Assembly (NCBI GenBank): GCA_937874695.1
Contig: CALNAJ010000013.1
Location: forward strand, 1 to 64,000
Length of the DNA: 64,000 bases
Source: an uncultured Lactobacillus sp.
Lineage (GTDB): Bacteria > Bacillota > Bacilli > Lactobacillales > Lactobacillaceae
Reading direction: 5' to 3'
Shown here: positions 54,642-62,452 of the stretch, in pieces
Layout: every line of letters begins with the position of its first letter
Position numbering within the stretch: the first letter of the stretch is position 1
Notes under the pieces: generated by a model
What the model was told of the DNA's origin: nothing
Database searches by the model: none
The model's input: only the letters and a program-made list of their open reading frames with translations
Translations under genes and position numbers: made by a program

Positions 54642-55514
54642 ATGCTTGATAACTATCTCTTAGAAGAACTCGTCACCTTTGCCCAAACGGGAACTCTGGC
54701 AAAAACGGCCAGTCAACTCAATGTCACGCAACCAACTGTCACCCGTGGCATGCAAAAGCTAGAGGCTGACTGGGGCGCGCGGCTCTTCGACCGTCAACCG
54801 AATCGAATCACCCTGACAGCAACGGGCCAACTCGCTGCTCAGGAAGCCGCTACGCTTCTACAAGCGCAGCACGAGGCCATTGCCAAGGTTCAGAACTATG
54901 ACCGAAACCAACGCGTACTAAACGTTGGCGCCATCATCCCTGGCCCCCGGATTCTCCTCAAGAGCGTGATGCCAACACTTTCAACCCATGTCAAAATTTC
55001 TCAGACGCTCATTACTGCCAATGAGCCAACAGCGCTCCTCACTGATAATACCTACAGCTTAATTTTCTCGCCACGGCCGCTGAAAACGGCCATGGTAACA
55101 TCCGACTATCTCGGTAAGGAACGTCTATCCATCAATCTCAATCGCTTCATGTATCAGGCCAACCAATCCAGCATCACCTTTGCCGAGCTCAAAGACTTGA
55201 GCTTCCTGGTACTAGCCGACATTGGACCTTGGCGGACAATTATCCAGCAAGCCATTCCTAATGCCAAATTTCTCTACCAGGATCAGCGCGAGGCATTTGA
55301 AGAAATCAGCAAATACGCCGACTTCCCTTCCTTCAGTAGTAATTTTTCAAACGATGATCCCCTCTTCCCCCAACCAACTTCAGAGGATAGCCGTGTGCGG
55401 ATTCCCATCAGTGATGATAGCGCGCACATGCCCGTCTACGCGGCTTATTTACGCGCTAATCAGGCAGCCGTCGAACCGGTAATTACGGCTTTGACCGACG
55501 CTTGGCCGAACTAA
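54642..55514 (+). CDS. LysR family transcriptional regulator
   Basis: 290 aa. HTH at 4-62 (ELVTFAQTGTLAKTASQLNV, TQPTVTRGMQKLE) and a C-terminal effector-binding domain. Divergent from the aldo/keto reductases and upstream of a zinc alcohol dehydrogenase. AGGAGG precedes the ATG. Effector unknown. Confidence 0.92.
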   Translation: MLDNYLLEELVTFAQTGTLAKTASQLNVTQPTVTRGMQKLEADWGARLFDRQPNRITLTATGQLAAQEAATLLQAQHEAIAKVQNYDRNQRVLNVGAIIPGPRILLKSVMPTLSTHVKISQTLITANEPTALLTDNTYSLIFSPRPLKTAMVTSDYLGKERLSINLNRFMYQANQSSITFAELKDLSFLVLADIGPWRTIIQQAIPNAKFLYQDQREAFEEISKYADFPSFSSNFSNDDPLFPQPTSEDSRVRIPISDDSAHMPVYAAYLRANQAAVEPVITALTDAWPN

Positions 55515-55614
55515 ACAATTTCAACTTGTATAAGGACATTAGTTGTTAAGTTTCGTCCCATAACTAGAAGCTATAACGTAAAATAACTTATGGGTATTAG
55601 ACAGACTAGCCAAC

Positions 55615-55648
55615 ACCGCTTAAACTAGAGCCTAGTGAGTGCGGTTTT
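55615..55648 (+). terminator. Terminator of the LysR gene
   Basis: ACCGC / GCGGTTTT with inner CTAG/CTAG. Confidence 0.6.
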
Positions 55649-55688
55649 AAACGAGCCGTACCCCTCACTAGTTGCTAAGTAAAGATTC

Positions 55689-55717
55689 TTTACAATCATC
55701 TTGGAAACGCTTAAAAT
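55689..55717 (+). promoter_or_regulatory. Promoter of the alcohol dehydrogenase with cre-like site
   Basis: TTTACA, 17 bp, TAAAAT. TGGAAACGCTTAAA (55702-55715, 12/14 to cre) overlaps the spacer and -10. Confidence 0.5.
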
Positions 55718-55749
55718 TTTTGTATGCAAGTCTAGGAGGCTATTTAAGA

Positions 55750-56790
55750 ATGAAATCCACTATTTTTATGGAACCTGGAAAAGTTGAAGTTGAAGATATT
55801 GAAAAACCAGCGATTCAAGCCAGCGACGATGTTATTATCCACGTTGTCCGCACCTGTGTCTGTGGCTCCGACCTGTGGGCTTACCGCGGGTTAGAAGACA
55901 AGGCCGCTCACTCCGAAAACTCCGGTCACGAAGCTATCGGGATCGTTGAAGAAGTCGGTAGCGACATCACGACGGTTAAGCCCGGCGACTTCGTTATCGC
56001 ACCCTTCACCCACGGTTGTGGCCACTGTGCCGCTTGCCGTGCCGGTTTTGATGGTGTATGTCAGAACCATACCGATAACTTTAGTAACGGTGTGCAATCC
56101 GAATACATTCGCTTCCAACACGGCGAATGGGCCTTGGTCAAGATTCCTGGCCAACCCGAAGACTACAGCGATGCTATGTTGAACTCTCTGTTGAGTTTAG
56201 CTGACGTCATGGCTACTGGCTACCACGCCGCTCGCGTTGCCAATGTGAAGACTGGCGATACGGTCGTTGTCGTTGGTGACGGTGCCGTTGGTCTCTGTGG
56301 GGTTATCGCCGCACAAATGCGCGGTGCCAAGCGGATCATCGCCATGAGTCGTCACGAAGATCGTCAAAAGTTAGCTATTGAATTCGGTGCCACCGATATC
56401 GTAGCTGAACGGGGCGATGATGCCGTTGCCAAGGTCCAGGCCTTAACGAATGGTGCCGGTGCCGATGCCGTCTTGGAATGTGTCGGGACGGAATTGTCTA
56501 ACGACACGGCCATGAAGGTTGCCCGCCCAGGTGCTATCGTGGGTCGGGTTGGTCTGCCTCACGAACCTAAGATGGACATGACCACTTCCTTCTACACCAA
56601 CACGATTATTGCCGGCGGTCCTGCCTCCGTAACGACCTACGACAAATCCGTCCTGCTGAAGGCCGTCTTAGATGGCGACATTCACCCCGGTAAGGTCTTC
56701 AACCAACAATTCAAGTTGGCTGACATCAATGATGCTTACCAAGCCATGACCGACCGTAAGGCTATCAAGTCCTTAGTTGTCATCGACTAA
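55750..56790 (+). CDS. Zinc-dependent alcohol dehydrogenase (MDR)
   Basis: 346 aa. Catalytic zinc ligands Cys in TCVCGSDLWAY near 38 and GHE near 62; structural zinc cysteines in GCGHCAACRAGFDGVC near 92-107; Rossmann motif VVGDGAVGLCGV near 175. Oxidises or reduces small alcohols/aldehydes. AGGAGG before the ATG at 55750 decides the start; the frame upstream crosses the promoter. Confidence 0.92.
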   Translation: MKSTIFMEPGKVEVEDIEKPAIQASDDVIIHVVRTCVCGSDLWAYRGLEDKAAHSENSGHEAIGIVEEVGSDITTVKPGDFVIAPFTHGCGHCAACRAGFDGVCQNHTDNFSNGVQSEYIRFQHGEWALVKIPGQPEDYSDAMLNSLLSLADVMATGYHAARVANVKTGDTVVVVGDGAVGLCGVIAAQMRGAKRIIAMSRHEDRQKLAIEFGATDIVAERGDDAVAKVQALTNGAGADAVLECVGTELSNDTAMKVARPGAIVGRVGLPHEPKMDMTTSFYTNTIIAGGPASVTTYDKSVLLKAVLDGDIHPGKVFNQQFKLADINDAYQAMTDRKAIKSLVVID

Positions 56791-56807
56791 TTTATTGATG
56801 AAGTCAA

Positions 56808-56850
56808 ACACGCTGTGTGCTCTCTTAAAAGAGCATTCAGCGTGTTTTTT
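56808..56850 (+). terminator. Terminator of the alcohol dehydrogenase
   Basis: ACACGCTG / CAGCGTGT with inner GCTCT/AGAGC and a T run. Confidence 0.85.
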
Positions 56851-56852
56851 TG

Positions 56853-56886
56853 TAAAAAAAAACGACCACAGAATTACTGTGATCGT
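56853..56886 (-). terminator. Terminator of the F420-reductase-like gene
   Basis: Minus-strand ACGATCACAG / CTGTGGTCGT followed by nine T. Back to back with the preceding terminator. Confidence 0.8.
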
Positions 56887-56932
56887 CCCCCATTTATTCA
56901 TTAAGTTACTCTTTAGCTATTTTGAAAGGTGC

Positions 56933-57505
56933 TTATTTTTCAACTGCGAAGCCACCGGTCCAGCCAATCTTTTCGCCAGCTGCCAAGGTCATTTGTAAGA
57001 AGCCAAAGCTTTCCAATTCATGTGCCCGCTTCAATGAGCCAGCATCGACGAAGGCAACGCCACTATCAGTCAATGCAGCAGCCAAGGATTCCTTAGCAGC
57101 GGCATCGTCACTGGCAGCCATCACCGTCGTCTGTTGATCGCCAACCTTACGACTCATCAGCGTTGCAGCAAAGGTTGTGTTGAAGGCCTTAACTACCTTA
57201 GAATCTGGCAATTCAGCTGCGATTTGTGCGGCAGCAGAACTGTCAGCGGGAACGACCAATTCATCCCAAGTTTCAAAGTTTAGTGGGTTCGTGATGTCAA
57301 CGACAACCTTACCAGCTAAGGCAGCTTGGTTAGCCTTAGCGATACTGAGAGCCGCATTGTAAGGAACAGCGAGCACAACGATGTCGCCCAAGTTTTCAAC
57401 TGGATCCTTAGAGTCAATAAAGCTGACCTGATTGCCACCTTGTGTGAAGACGTCACCGATTGCTTGACCCATGTTTCCTTTACCAAAAATCGTAATTGCT
57501 GCCAT
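56933..57505 (-). CDS. NADP-dependent oxidoreductase, F420H2:NADP reductase-like
   Basis: 190 aa. Rossmann start AAITIFGKGNMGQAIGDVF, VVLAVPYNAAL near 45, VDITNPLNF near 68, KAFNTTFAA near 105. The family is named for F420 enzymes; in bacteria without F420 it acts as an NADP(H) oxidoreductase of unknown substrate. Strong promoter at 57556-57584. Divergent from an Rrf2 regulator. Confidence 0.85.
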   Translation of the reverse strand: MAAITIFGKGNMGQAIGDVFTQGGNQVSFIDSKDPVENLGDIVVLAVPYNAALSIAKANQAALAGKVVVDITNPLNFETWDELVVPADSSAAAQIAAELPDSKVVKAFNTTFAATLMSRKVGDQQTTVMAASDDAAAKESLAAALTDSGVAFVDAGSLKRAHELESFGFLQMTLAAGEKIGWTGGFAVEK

Positions 57506-57549
57506 AATGCAGACCCCCTGATTTGTTTTTTGTATTAGTTTTAAGTACA

Positions 57550-57652
57550 GTTATAAGAATAAGCTATTTCTGCATAATTGTCAATACATTGGATTCAGAG
57601 AGATAAAAAAGTGATTTTACCTGACTTTTTGTTCAAACTGTTATAAAATAAG
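57550..57652. promoter_or_regulatory. Paired candidate Rrf2 boxes
   Basis: GTTATAAGAATAAG (57550-57563) and GTTATAAAATAAG (57640-57652) are near-identical direct repeats, one on the -10 of the leftward promoter and one in the likely -10 of the Rrf2 gene. Confidence 0.4.
57556..57584 (-). promoter_or_regulatory. Promoter of the oxidoreductase gene
   Basis: Minus strand TTGACA, 17 bp, TATTCT; near consensus. Confidence 0.65.
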
Positions 57653-57681
57653 ATACAGAAATAAAAAGGAGGCGGCCATTC

Positions 57682-58113
57682 ATGGCCAATACACAGTTCA
57701 GCGATACCATTCACGTACTGGTCTACATCGCTTACTTCAAGGGGAAGAAAATCACCAGCCAAGAAATGGCAAGCAGTCTGGAAACATCCCCAAGTTTGAT
57801 TCGTAAGATTATGGCTAATCTCAAGCGAAGCAGTCTGTTGGCACCAACCCACGGACCCACTCAGCTTGCCCTAGCTCACGATCCGGCGGAAATTACCCTC
57901 AGAGACATCTATGCCACTCTGCCGGGACAGGCACCCCTACTCAATGTGGACACTCATACCTCGCAAAACTGTCCGGTCGGTCAAACTGTGCCAAAGGTAT
58001 TGACCCACTATTACCAGGAGATTCAGGCCGCCGCAGAAGCTAAAATGGCTAAAATTACCTTACAAGACATTTTAAATGACGTCACCTTAATGCAGCGATT
58101 AACTGCAGAATAG
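57682..58113 (+). CDS. Rrf2 family regulator
   Basis: 143 aa. N-terminal winged helix (FSDTIHVLVYIAYFKGKKI; SSLETSPSLIRKIMANL) with the long dimer helix following. Only one Cys, in SQNCPVG near 97, so a Fe-S cluster of the three-Cys IscR/NsrR type is not supported; comparable to B. subtilis YwnA-like members. AAGGAGG precedes the ATG. Confidence 0.88.
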   Translation: MANTQFSDTIHVLVYIAYFKGKKITSQEMASSLETSPSLIRKIMANLKRSSLLAPTHGPTQLALAHDPAEITLRDIYATLPGQAPLLNVDTHTSQNCPVGQTVPKVLTHYYQEIQAAAEAKMAKITLQDILNDVTLMQRLTAE

Positions 58114-58124
58114 AAGAAAATTGT

Positions 58125-58156
58125 GATCGCATCCGAGCCTGGGTGCGGTCTTTTTT
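58125..58156 (+). terminator. Terminator of the Rrf2 gene
   Basis: GATCGCATCC / GGGTGCGGTC followed by six T. Confidence 0.8.
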
Positions 58157-58161
58157 AGATT

Positions 58162-58198
58162 AAAAAAGTTCACGGATAGCTGTGTACCCATGAACCTT
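58162..58198 (-). terminator. Minus-strand terminator after the candidate micro-ORF
   Basis: Minus-strand AAGGTTCATGGGTA / TATCCGTGAACTT (with G-T pairs) then TTTTTT. It ends whatever is transcribed from 58199-58404. Confidence 0.65.
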
Positions 58199-58210
58199 GC
58201 TTACGACTAT

Positions 58211-58273
58211 TTAGTTTTCCAAGATACTGATTAAACCCGACACTAGTAGAATACCAAGCTGAATTACCACCAT
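58211..58273 (-). CDS. Candidate 20-aa hydrophobic peptide (type I toxin-like)
   Basis: ATG with AGGTG 6 bp before it; the peptide begins MVVIQLGILLV and is hydrophobic throughout, ending ISILEN. Its stop is 13 bp before a terminator and another terminator lies upstream, so it would be its own small transcript. Size and nature suit Fst/Ldr-like membrane toxins, but no clear promoter or antisense antitoxin was identified. Confidence 0.3.
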   Translation of the reverse strand: MVVIQLGILLVSGLISILEN

Positions 58274-58404
58274 TGCTTTCACCTGTTTCTTGATAGTTGC
58301 TAGACTACTACTCTAGTAGCTTCAGCATACCGGTTAAGTAACTTTCTATATACATCGTTAATAAAAGATTATTCTGACAAACTCTCAGAATTCTTCCTGA
58401 AATC

Positions 58405-58438
58405 AAAAAATGGCTGATTCCATCGGCAGAATCAGCCA
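58405..58438 (-). terminator. Terminator downstream of the GGDEF gene
   Basis: TGGCTGATTC / GAATCAGCCA with 8-nt loop, T run on the minus strand. It leaves a 3' untranslated stretch of about 220 nt after the GGDEF stop (58439-58658) in which I recognise no gene. Confidence 0.75.
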
Positions 58439-58658
58439 CTTCCAGACAACATCTCTGACACTATTGGGGAGTTGGAACTTTATACGCATCAAGTTCAGAG
58501 CCCAGCTAAATCATCACGGCAACGGAAGAGCTGTCGTCATGCTTAACTATGTTCCCATTATGCCATCTGTTGTTAATCCCAAAAAGTACCCGTAAAAAAG
58601 TTTCTGCTGAGAATTTTTCAGAATCGCATTCAAGTCATTTCTATAAGTTTGTAAATAA

Positions 58659-59789
58659 TTAGTCAACGGTAATCTGCATCCGGCCGTGACGTTTGGAATG
58701 ATAGAGATTGCGGTCAACCCGATTATAGAAGTCCATGGGAGCCTTATCGTCGGTGGTAATTGCCGAGACCCCAACCGAGATTGATAGATTAACCACTGTA
58801 TCCTTCACAGGAATCTCAAGATGATTGATTGCCGCAAAAATCTCATCCACAATGGCTTTGGTGGCCGCAACATCGTAGTTGGGGAAGAGAATGTTGAATT
58901 CTTCTCCACCGGTTCGGTATAGCTTAATACTAGTGTCATGGGCGGCCAAAACATCCTGTACAGTCCCTGCAACTCGCCGTAAAACCACGTCTCCGACTGA
59001 GTGACCATACGTATCGTTGAACTGTTTGAAATGATCGATGTCAAACATCATCATGGATAACGGCTGACCATTTTGCGTACTCTGATTAAACAAATATTCC
59101 ATGTCTTCAGTATAGGCCGCAAAGTTATTCGTCTTCGTCAGTGCATCGTGGGTGGCATACTTCGCTAGTTGCAGCTTGATTTCACTGTCGTGAGAAAGCA
59201 TCGACACGTAGATGTAGAGTAAGACTTCAAAGATAATGAGGTACACCCACTCTTGCCACATTGTCAGCCACGAAAAATCAAATTTCAACTTCATCCAGAA
59301 CCACAGCAACGCCCCAAAACCACTTATAGTTGCCAGATAGTAGGCCATAATACAACGCCGACCCTGCAGTCTCGTATGAATGATACTTAAAACTACAAAA
59401 AATGTCATCAACGTTAGTGAATGTGCCCAAGATTGCCAGTATCCCAGTGACCCGTTAAAGACCATGAAAATAACCCCAATGGGAAAAAGTAGGTAATAAG
59501 AGATACGAACGTTAATAAAGAACGCACAGAACGTCACAGCAATTAGCTCAAAATTCATAAATTGCCAAGAATCACTCTGCCCCACAATCAATGATTGCAT
59601 GGCAAAAACAAAAACAATCATGTAAATCAGGCCATACCAAGTATTAACTGTCTCATCCGTGACACTGATCCGACGTGTGTGGGTCCAGGAAATCAACCAA
59701 TTATAGGTTACCCAGTAAAGCGTCAGAACCCCCAAGACAAAGAAAACACTGGTTGTAAATGGTGGCACCTGCCAATGAGACCAAGTCAT
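58659..59789 (-). CDS. Membrane GGDEF protein (diguanylate cyclase)
   Basis: 376 aa. Six or seven membrane helices to about residue 200, then a GGDEF domain: DALTKTNNFAAYTED near 218, DIDHFKQFNDTYGHSVGD near 255 and the active-site motif RTGGEEF near 305. No RxxD inhibitory site is seen just before it. Would make cyclic di-GMP. AAGAAGAGGG before the ATG at 59789 decides the start. Lies beside the exosortase-type operon, possibly controlling exopolymer output. Confidence 0.88.
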   Translation of the reverse strand: MTWSHWQVPPFTTSVFFVLGVLTLYWVTYNWLISWTHTRRISVTDETVNTWYGLIYMIVFVFAMQSLIVGQSDSWQFMNFELIAVTFCAFFINVRISYYLLFPIGVIFMVFNGSLGYWQSWAHSLTLMTFFVVLSIIHTRLQGRRCIMAYYLATISGFGALLWFWMKLKFDFSWLTMWQEWVYLIIFEVLLYIYVSMLSHDSEIKLQLAKYATHDALTKTNNFAAYTEDMEYLFNQSTQNGQPLSMMMFDIDHFKQFNDTYGHSVGDVVLRRVAGTVQDVLAAHDTSIKLYRTGGEEFNILFPNYDVAATKAIVDEIFAAINHLEIPVKDTVVNLSISVGVSAITTDDKAPMDFYNRVDRNLYHSKRHGRMQITVD

Positions 59790-60102
59790 TAATAAACCCT
59801 CTTCTTTTAAAAATAATGTGTTCACCTTAAGCCACTTACTGATGACGAATTTGACTAGTCAAACTTTATTTGCCAAAACGGCACTAACTCCATCATACAT
59901 ACTCTAATAATAATCCTTCAATTCACACAAAAGTATAACCAGAAGTGCCTAAGTGCTGAATTGTGTAAACATTTTCGAATACGTAGTTAATTCTCGTATT
60001 AACTAGTTCTATACAAATATATTCTAGTGTTAGTCAACTGTCTCAGGTTCCCAGAAATTATTGAAGAAGCTCGGACACTCCCAAATGACCGACGTGGGAA
60101 AC

Positions 60103-60212
60103 TTATGTATCCGTTTTCTTGGAGGCCTGAGTTTTGGCAATATATAATCCTAAAAAAGCCATTCCTGCTGATTGGGAAGCGGGTCACTACCATTGGCTTG
60201 TAAATAATCCAT
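60103..60212 (-). pseudogene. Decayed LPXTG-type cell-wall sorting tail
   Basis: One frame reads NGSDPLPNQQEW, resembling LPXTGE with two substitutions; the overlapping frame reads SAGMAFLGLYIAK then TQASKKTDT and stop, like the membrane helix and charged tail of a sorting signal. A frameshift separates them and the helix is short. Probably the remnant of a surface-protein gene. No other coding trace is evident in 59790-60444. Confidence 0.35.
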
Positions 60213-60260
60213 TCCTAATTGCTTAGAGAATCTTTGGATTCAACAATCCCCTTACCCTAT

Positions 60261-60295
60261 CAAAAAGACAAGTCCACAAACGACTTGTCTTTTTG
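60261..60295. terminator. Bidirectional terminator-like hairpin
   Basis: CAAAAAGACAAGTC / GACTTGTCTTTTTG, perfect stem, 150 bp downstream of the exosortase-G type operon on the minus strand. Confidence 0.7.
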
Positions 60296-60444
60296 ATATT
60301 TCATGATATTTTTTTGAATTTCAAATGCTAATATACCAAGTATTCCGGCTGATAACCAGGACCTTTACAAACTCTTTACACACGGCCATCACGCGCCATG
60401 ATATAGTTGTGGTATAGACCAGAACACATGACTTTTGACCGCAA

Positions 60445-62034
60445 CTAACTGTTCTTATCAGCAGCTGCCGCTTCATCGACCTTCACCTCATACCACCCTG
60501 TGAGTCGTTTAACATTGATCACGACGCGTTCAAATGACAGAATCGAGAGGAGTAAGAGACATGGTAAATACTGAATCATGTATCGGCTCCGGCCCCCTTC
60601 AAACAGGAGCAGAAAGATAAAACCACCGACCAGCGACAGCCTTAACAGTTGAATAATATTTCGCCGGGGGCCAAATCCCAATGCGATAATTGTAAGTAGG
60701 GCCACCCACCAAATCTGCGCGGCAAACCGAAAATCAGCAATGTGCCGACCATATAAGAAAATGAAGTTTTTGAGTTTATTGGTTATTCCCCGATTGTTAG
60801 GCTTTTGACTCTCCATGAAAAAATGCCCTTCTCTTAACCAACCAAAGGTTCCATCAGCCGTATTATTACGCTGTTTTTTAACTAAAAATCTCAGGTAACC
60901 TGTGGGTCCCAGCTTTTTCAGTCGTTTCTTCAACATCCTTACTGAATAGTCTGTTTTCTGCTGACTAGTTGGTAGAAAACTCATAGCGACAGCTTGCTTA
61001 GGGCTGTATCCTCCTCTGCCATATACGCCCATCGCCATAAAGTGAATGGCCGGAATAGCCCGCGATCTATCGACCTGAATATAGGTTTGATTTTGTACCC
61101 GCGTATTTACGTATTGATAAGTATAGAATGCACTTTCAGACATAAATAGTAACATTGACAGTGCGATAAACCAGTGTTGTGGTTTAATACTCTTACGTCG
61201 ATTCAACGCGACTAACACTTCCATAATTATAATGGCAATCACAGGAATAATCGATGACGGCTTAATGAAGTAGGTCAACATCACGCTGATACCAAATCCA
61301 GTAGCGGCCGCAATCCGTACTAATGAATGTAGCTTACTTTGTCGTACGGCAAAGTAGCAAAGTAAATAAAACGAAACTAATGGCAGGCCCCATGCATCAG
61401 TATAGGGCATGATAATACTGGGAAAAACAGCCAACCAACCAGCCTGGATGTACATGGCTGTCCCCATAGCCCGCTTCTGCAAAATACGGACACTGAGTAA
61501 GTTAAAAATTGCCGATAAATCGACAAAAAAAAGTGTCACAAAATCGAAGAACTCCCAAGAGGTTTGATTAAAAGTCGTCGACAACCAATGCATGAACAAC
61601 ATAATTGGTAAGTTATTCACGTTTAAACTAAAGTACGCCGTCACATCAGGATTAAAGACACTGTTAGGGAACGTCGCTGTGTGCAACAACATTCCGGAGT
61701 CAAACCCACTGACTGGATGGACAAAAAATACAAAGAATATTTGTCCCACGAGTACCATCAATAAAAGCAATGATCCCGTCCGCAACTTGTCCGTCACAAA
61801 TATCCGGTAGAGCCACGCATGAATCCGTGGATACGCATAATTCATGACCAAAATTGCCACAATTCCAATCACTAACCCCGTCGTAATCATCGTTGTACTG
61901 GTTCCGAATGTCGCGTTATCCCCCAGAATAATATTGGGTGATGTGAACGCAAAAAAAAGAGTCAGGAAAAAAAGGATTTTCCAAAAAAGGTTAATCACTG
62001 CCTGACTGAAATTATAAAACCTACGCATGATCAT
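60445..62034 (-). CDS. XrtG-associated membrane glycosyltransferase-like protein
   Basis: 529 aa with about twelve helices. GFDSGMLLHTATFPNSVFNP near 110 and LFMHWLSTTFNQTSWEF near 145 resemble GT39/ArnT-type lipid-linked sugar transferases; an acidic residue in the first outer loop (FDSG) may be catalytic. It fits the integral membrane protein found with Gram-positive exosortase G (TIGR03766 as I recall it). Overlaps the QueD-like gene by 14 bp. Last gene of the operon. Confidence 0.75.
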   Translation of the reverse strand: MIMRRFYNFSQAVINLFWKILFFLTLFFAFTSPNIILGDNATFGTSTTMITTGLVIGIVAILVMNYAYPRIHAWLYRIFVTDKLRTGSLLLLMVLVGQIFFVFFVHPVSGFDSGMLLHTATFPNSVFNPDVTAYFSLNVNNLPIMLFMHWLSTTFNQTSWEFFDFVTLFFVDLSAIFNLLSVRILQKRAMGTAMYIQAGWLAVFPSIIMPYTDAWGLPLVSFYLLCYFAVRQSKLHSLVRIAAATGFGISVMLTYFIKPSSIIPVIAIIIMEVLVALNRRKSIKPQHWFIALSMLLFMSESAFYTYQYVNTRVQNQTYIQVDRSRAIPAIHFMAMGVYGRGGYSPKQAVAMSFLPTSQQKTDYSVRMLKKRLKKLGPTGYLRFLVKKQRNNTADGTFGWLREGHFFMESQKPNNRGITNKLKNFIFLYGRHIADFRFAAQIWWVALLTIIALGFGPRRNIIQLLRLSLVGGFIFLLLFEGGRSRYMIQYLPCLLLLSILSFERVVINVKRLTGWYEVKVDEAAAADKNS

Positions 62035-62452
62035 CTTCCTGATTATCCTGACTGGCTTCTACTTCCTCTTGAGATGGGAATTGACGTTCAGTGATATCAA
62101 TACAGTATGACCGTGTTGGGGAGTCGCTGACTTCAATGCGTAAAAGGACCGCGTTATTTTTCCGTAGAATGCCGTCGATTTCGTTGAACAAGTACTCCGT
62201 TACATTTTCAACAGTTGGATTAATCACCCGAAATTCAGGTAAATCGTTCAGATATTTACCCGACAGCTCGTTGATCGCCGTGTTTAAGGATTTTTCGATA
62301 TCAAAAAAGGAAACCATCCCTTCGAAGACGTGCAGTTCACACACAATTTCCCAGGTATGATTATGCTTCTTCCCAGTCCCTGACTTCCACCGAACGGCAT
62401 GACTAGCATTAACATATGATTTGATTTTATAAGTCCGTTGTTTCTGCATCAC
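62021..62452 (-). CDS. 6-pyruvoyl-tetrahydropterin synthase-related protein
   Basis: 143 aa T-fold protein. Zinc His are present: His18 in NASHAVRW and HNH at 30-32. NPTVENVTEYL near 82 matches the family PTxEN. The catalytic Cys expected before the HxH is missing (SGTGKK), and the late Glu (usually WET) reads SDS, so pterin or QueD chemistry is doubtful. It belongs to the variant found with exosortase G. Its start directly abuts the GT2 stop. Confidence 0.82.
   Translation of the reverse strand: MMQKQRTYKIKSYVNASHAVRWKSGTGKKHNHTWEIVCELHVFEGMVSFFDIEKSLNTAINELSGKYLNDLPEFRVINPTVENVTEYLFNEIDGILRKNNAVLLRIEVSDSPTRSYCIDITERQFPSQEEVEASQDNQEDDHA

Noticed and set aside
59999..60193. 64-codon minus-strand open frame
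   Set aside because: No ribosome site; it overlaps the sorting-signal remnant in another frame, and its content (FPISRNGF, FPRRSFGS) shows no family pattern.
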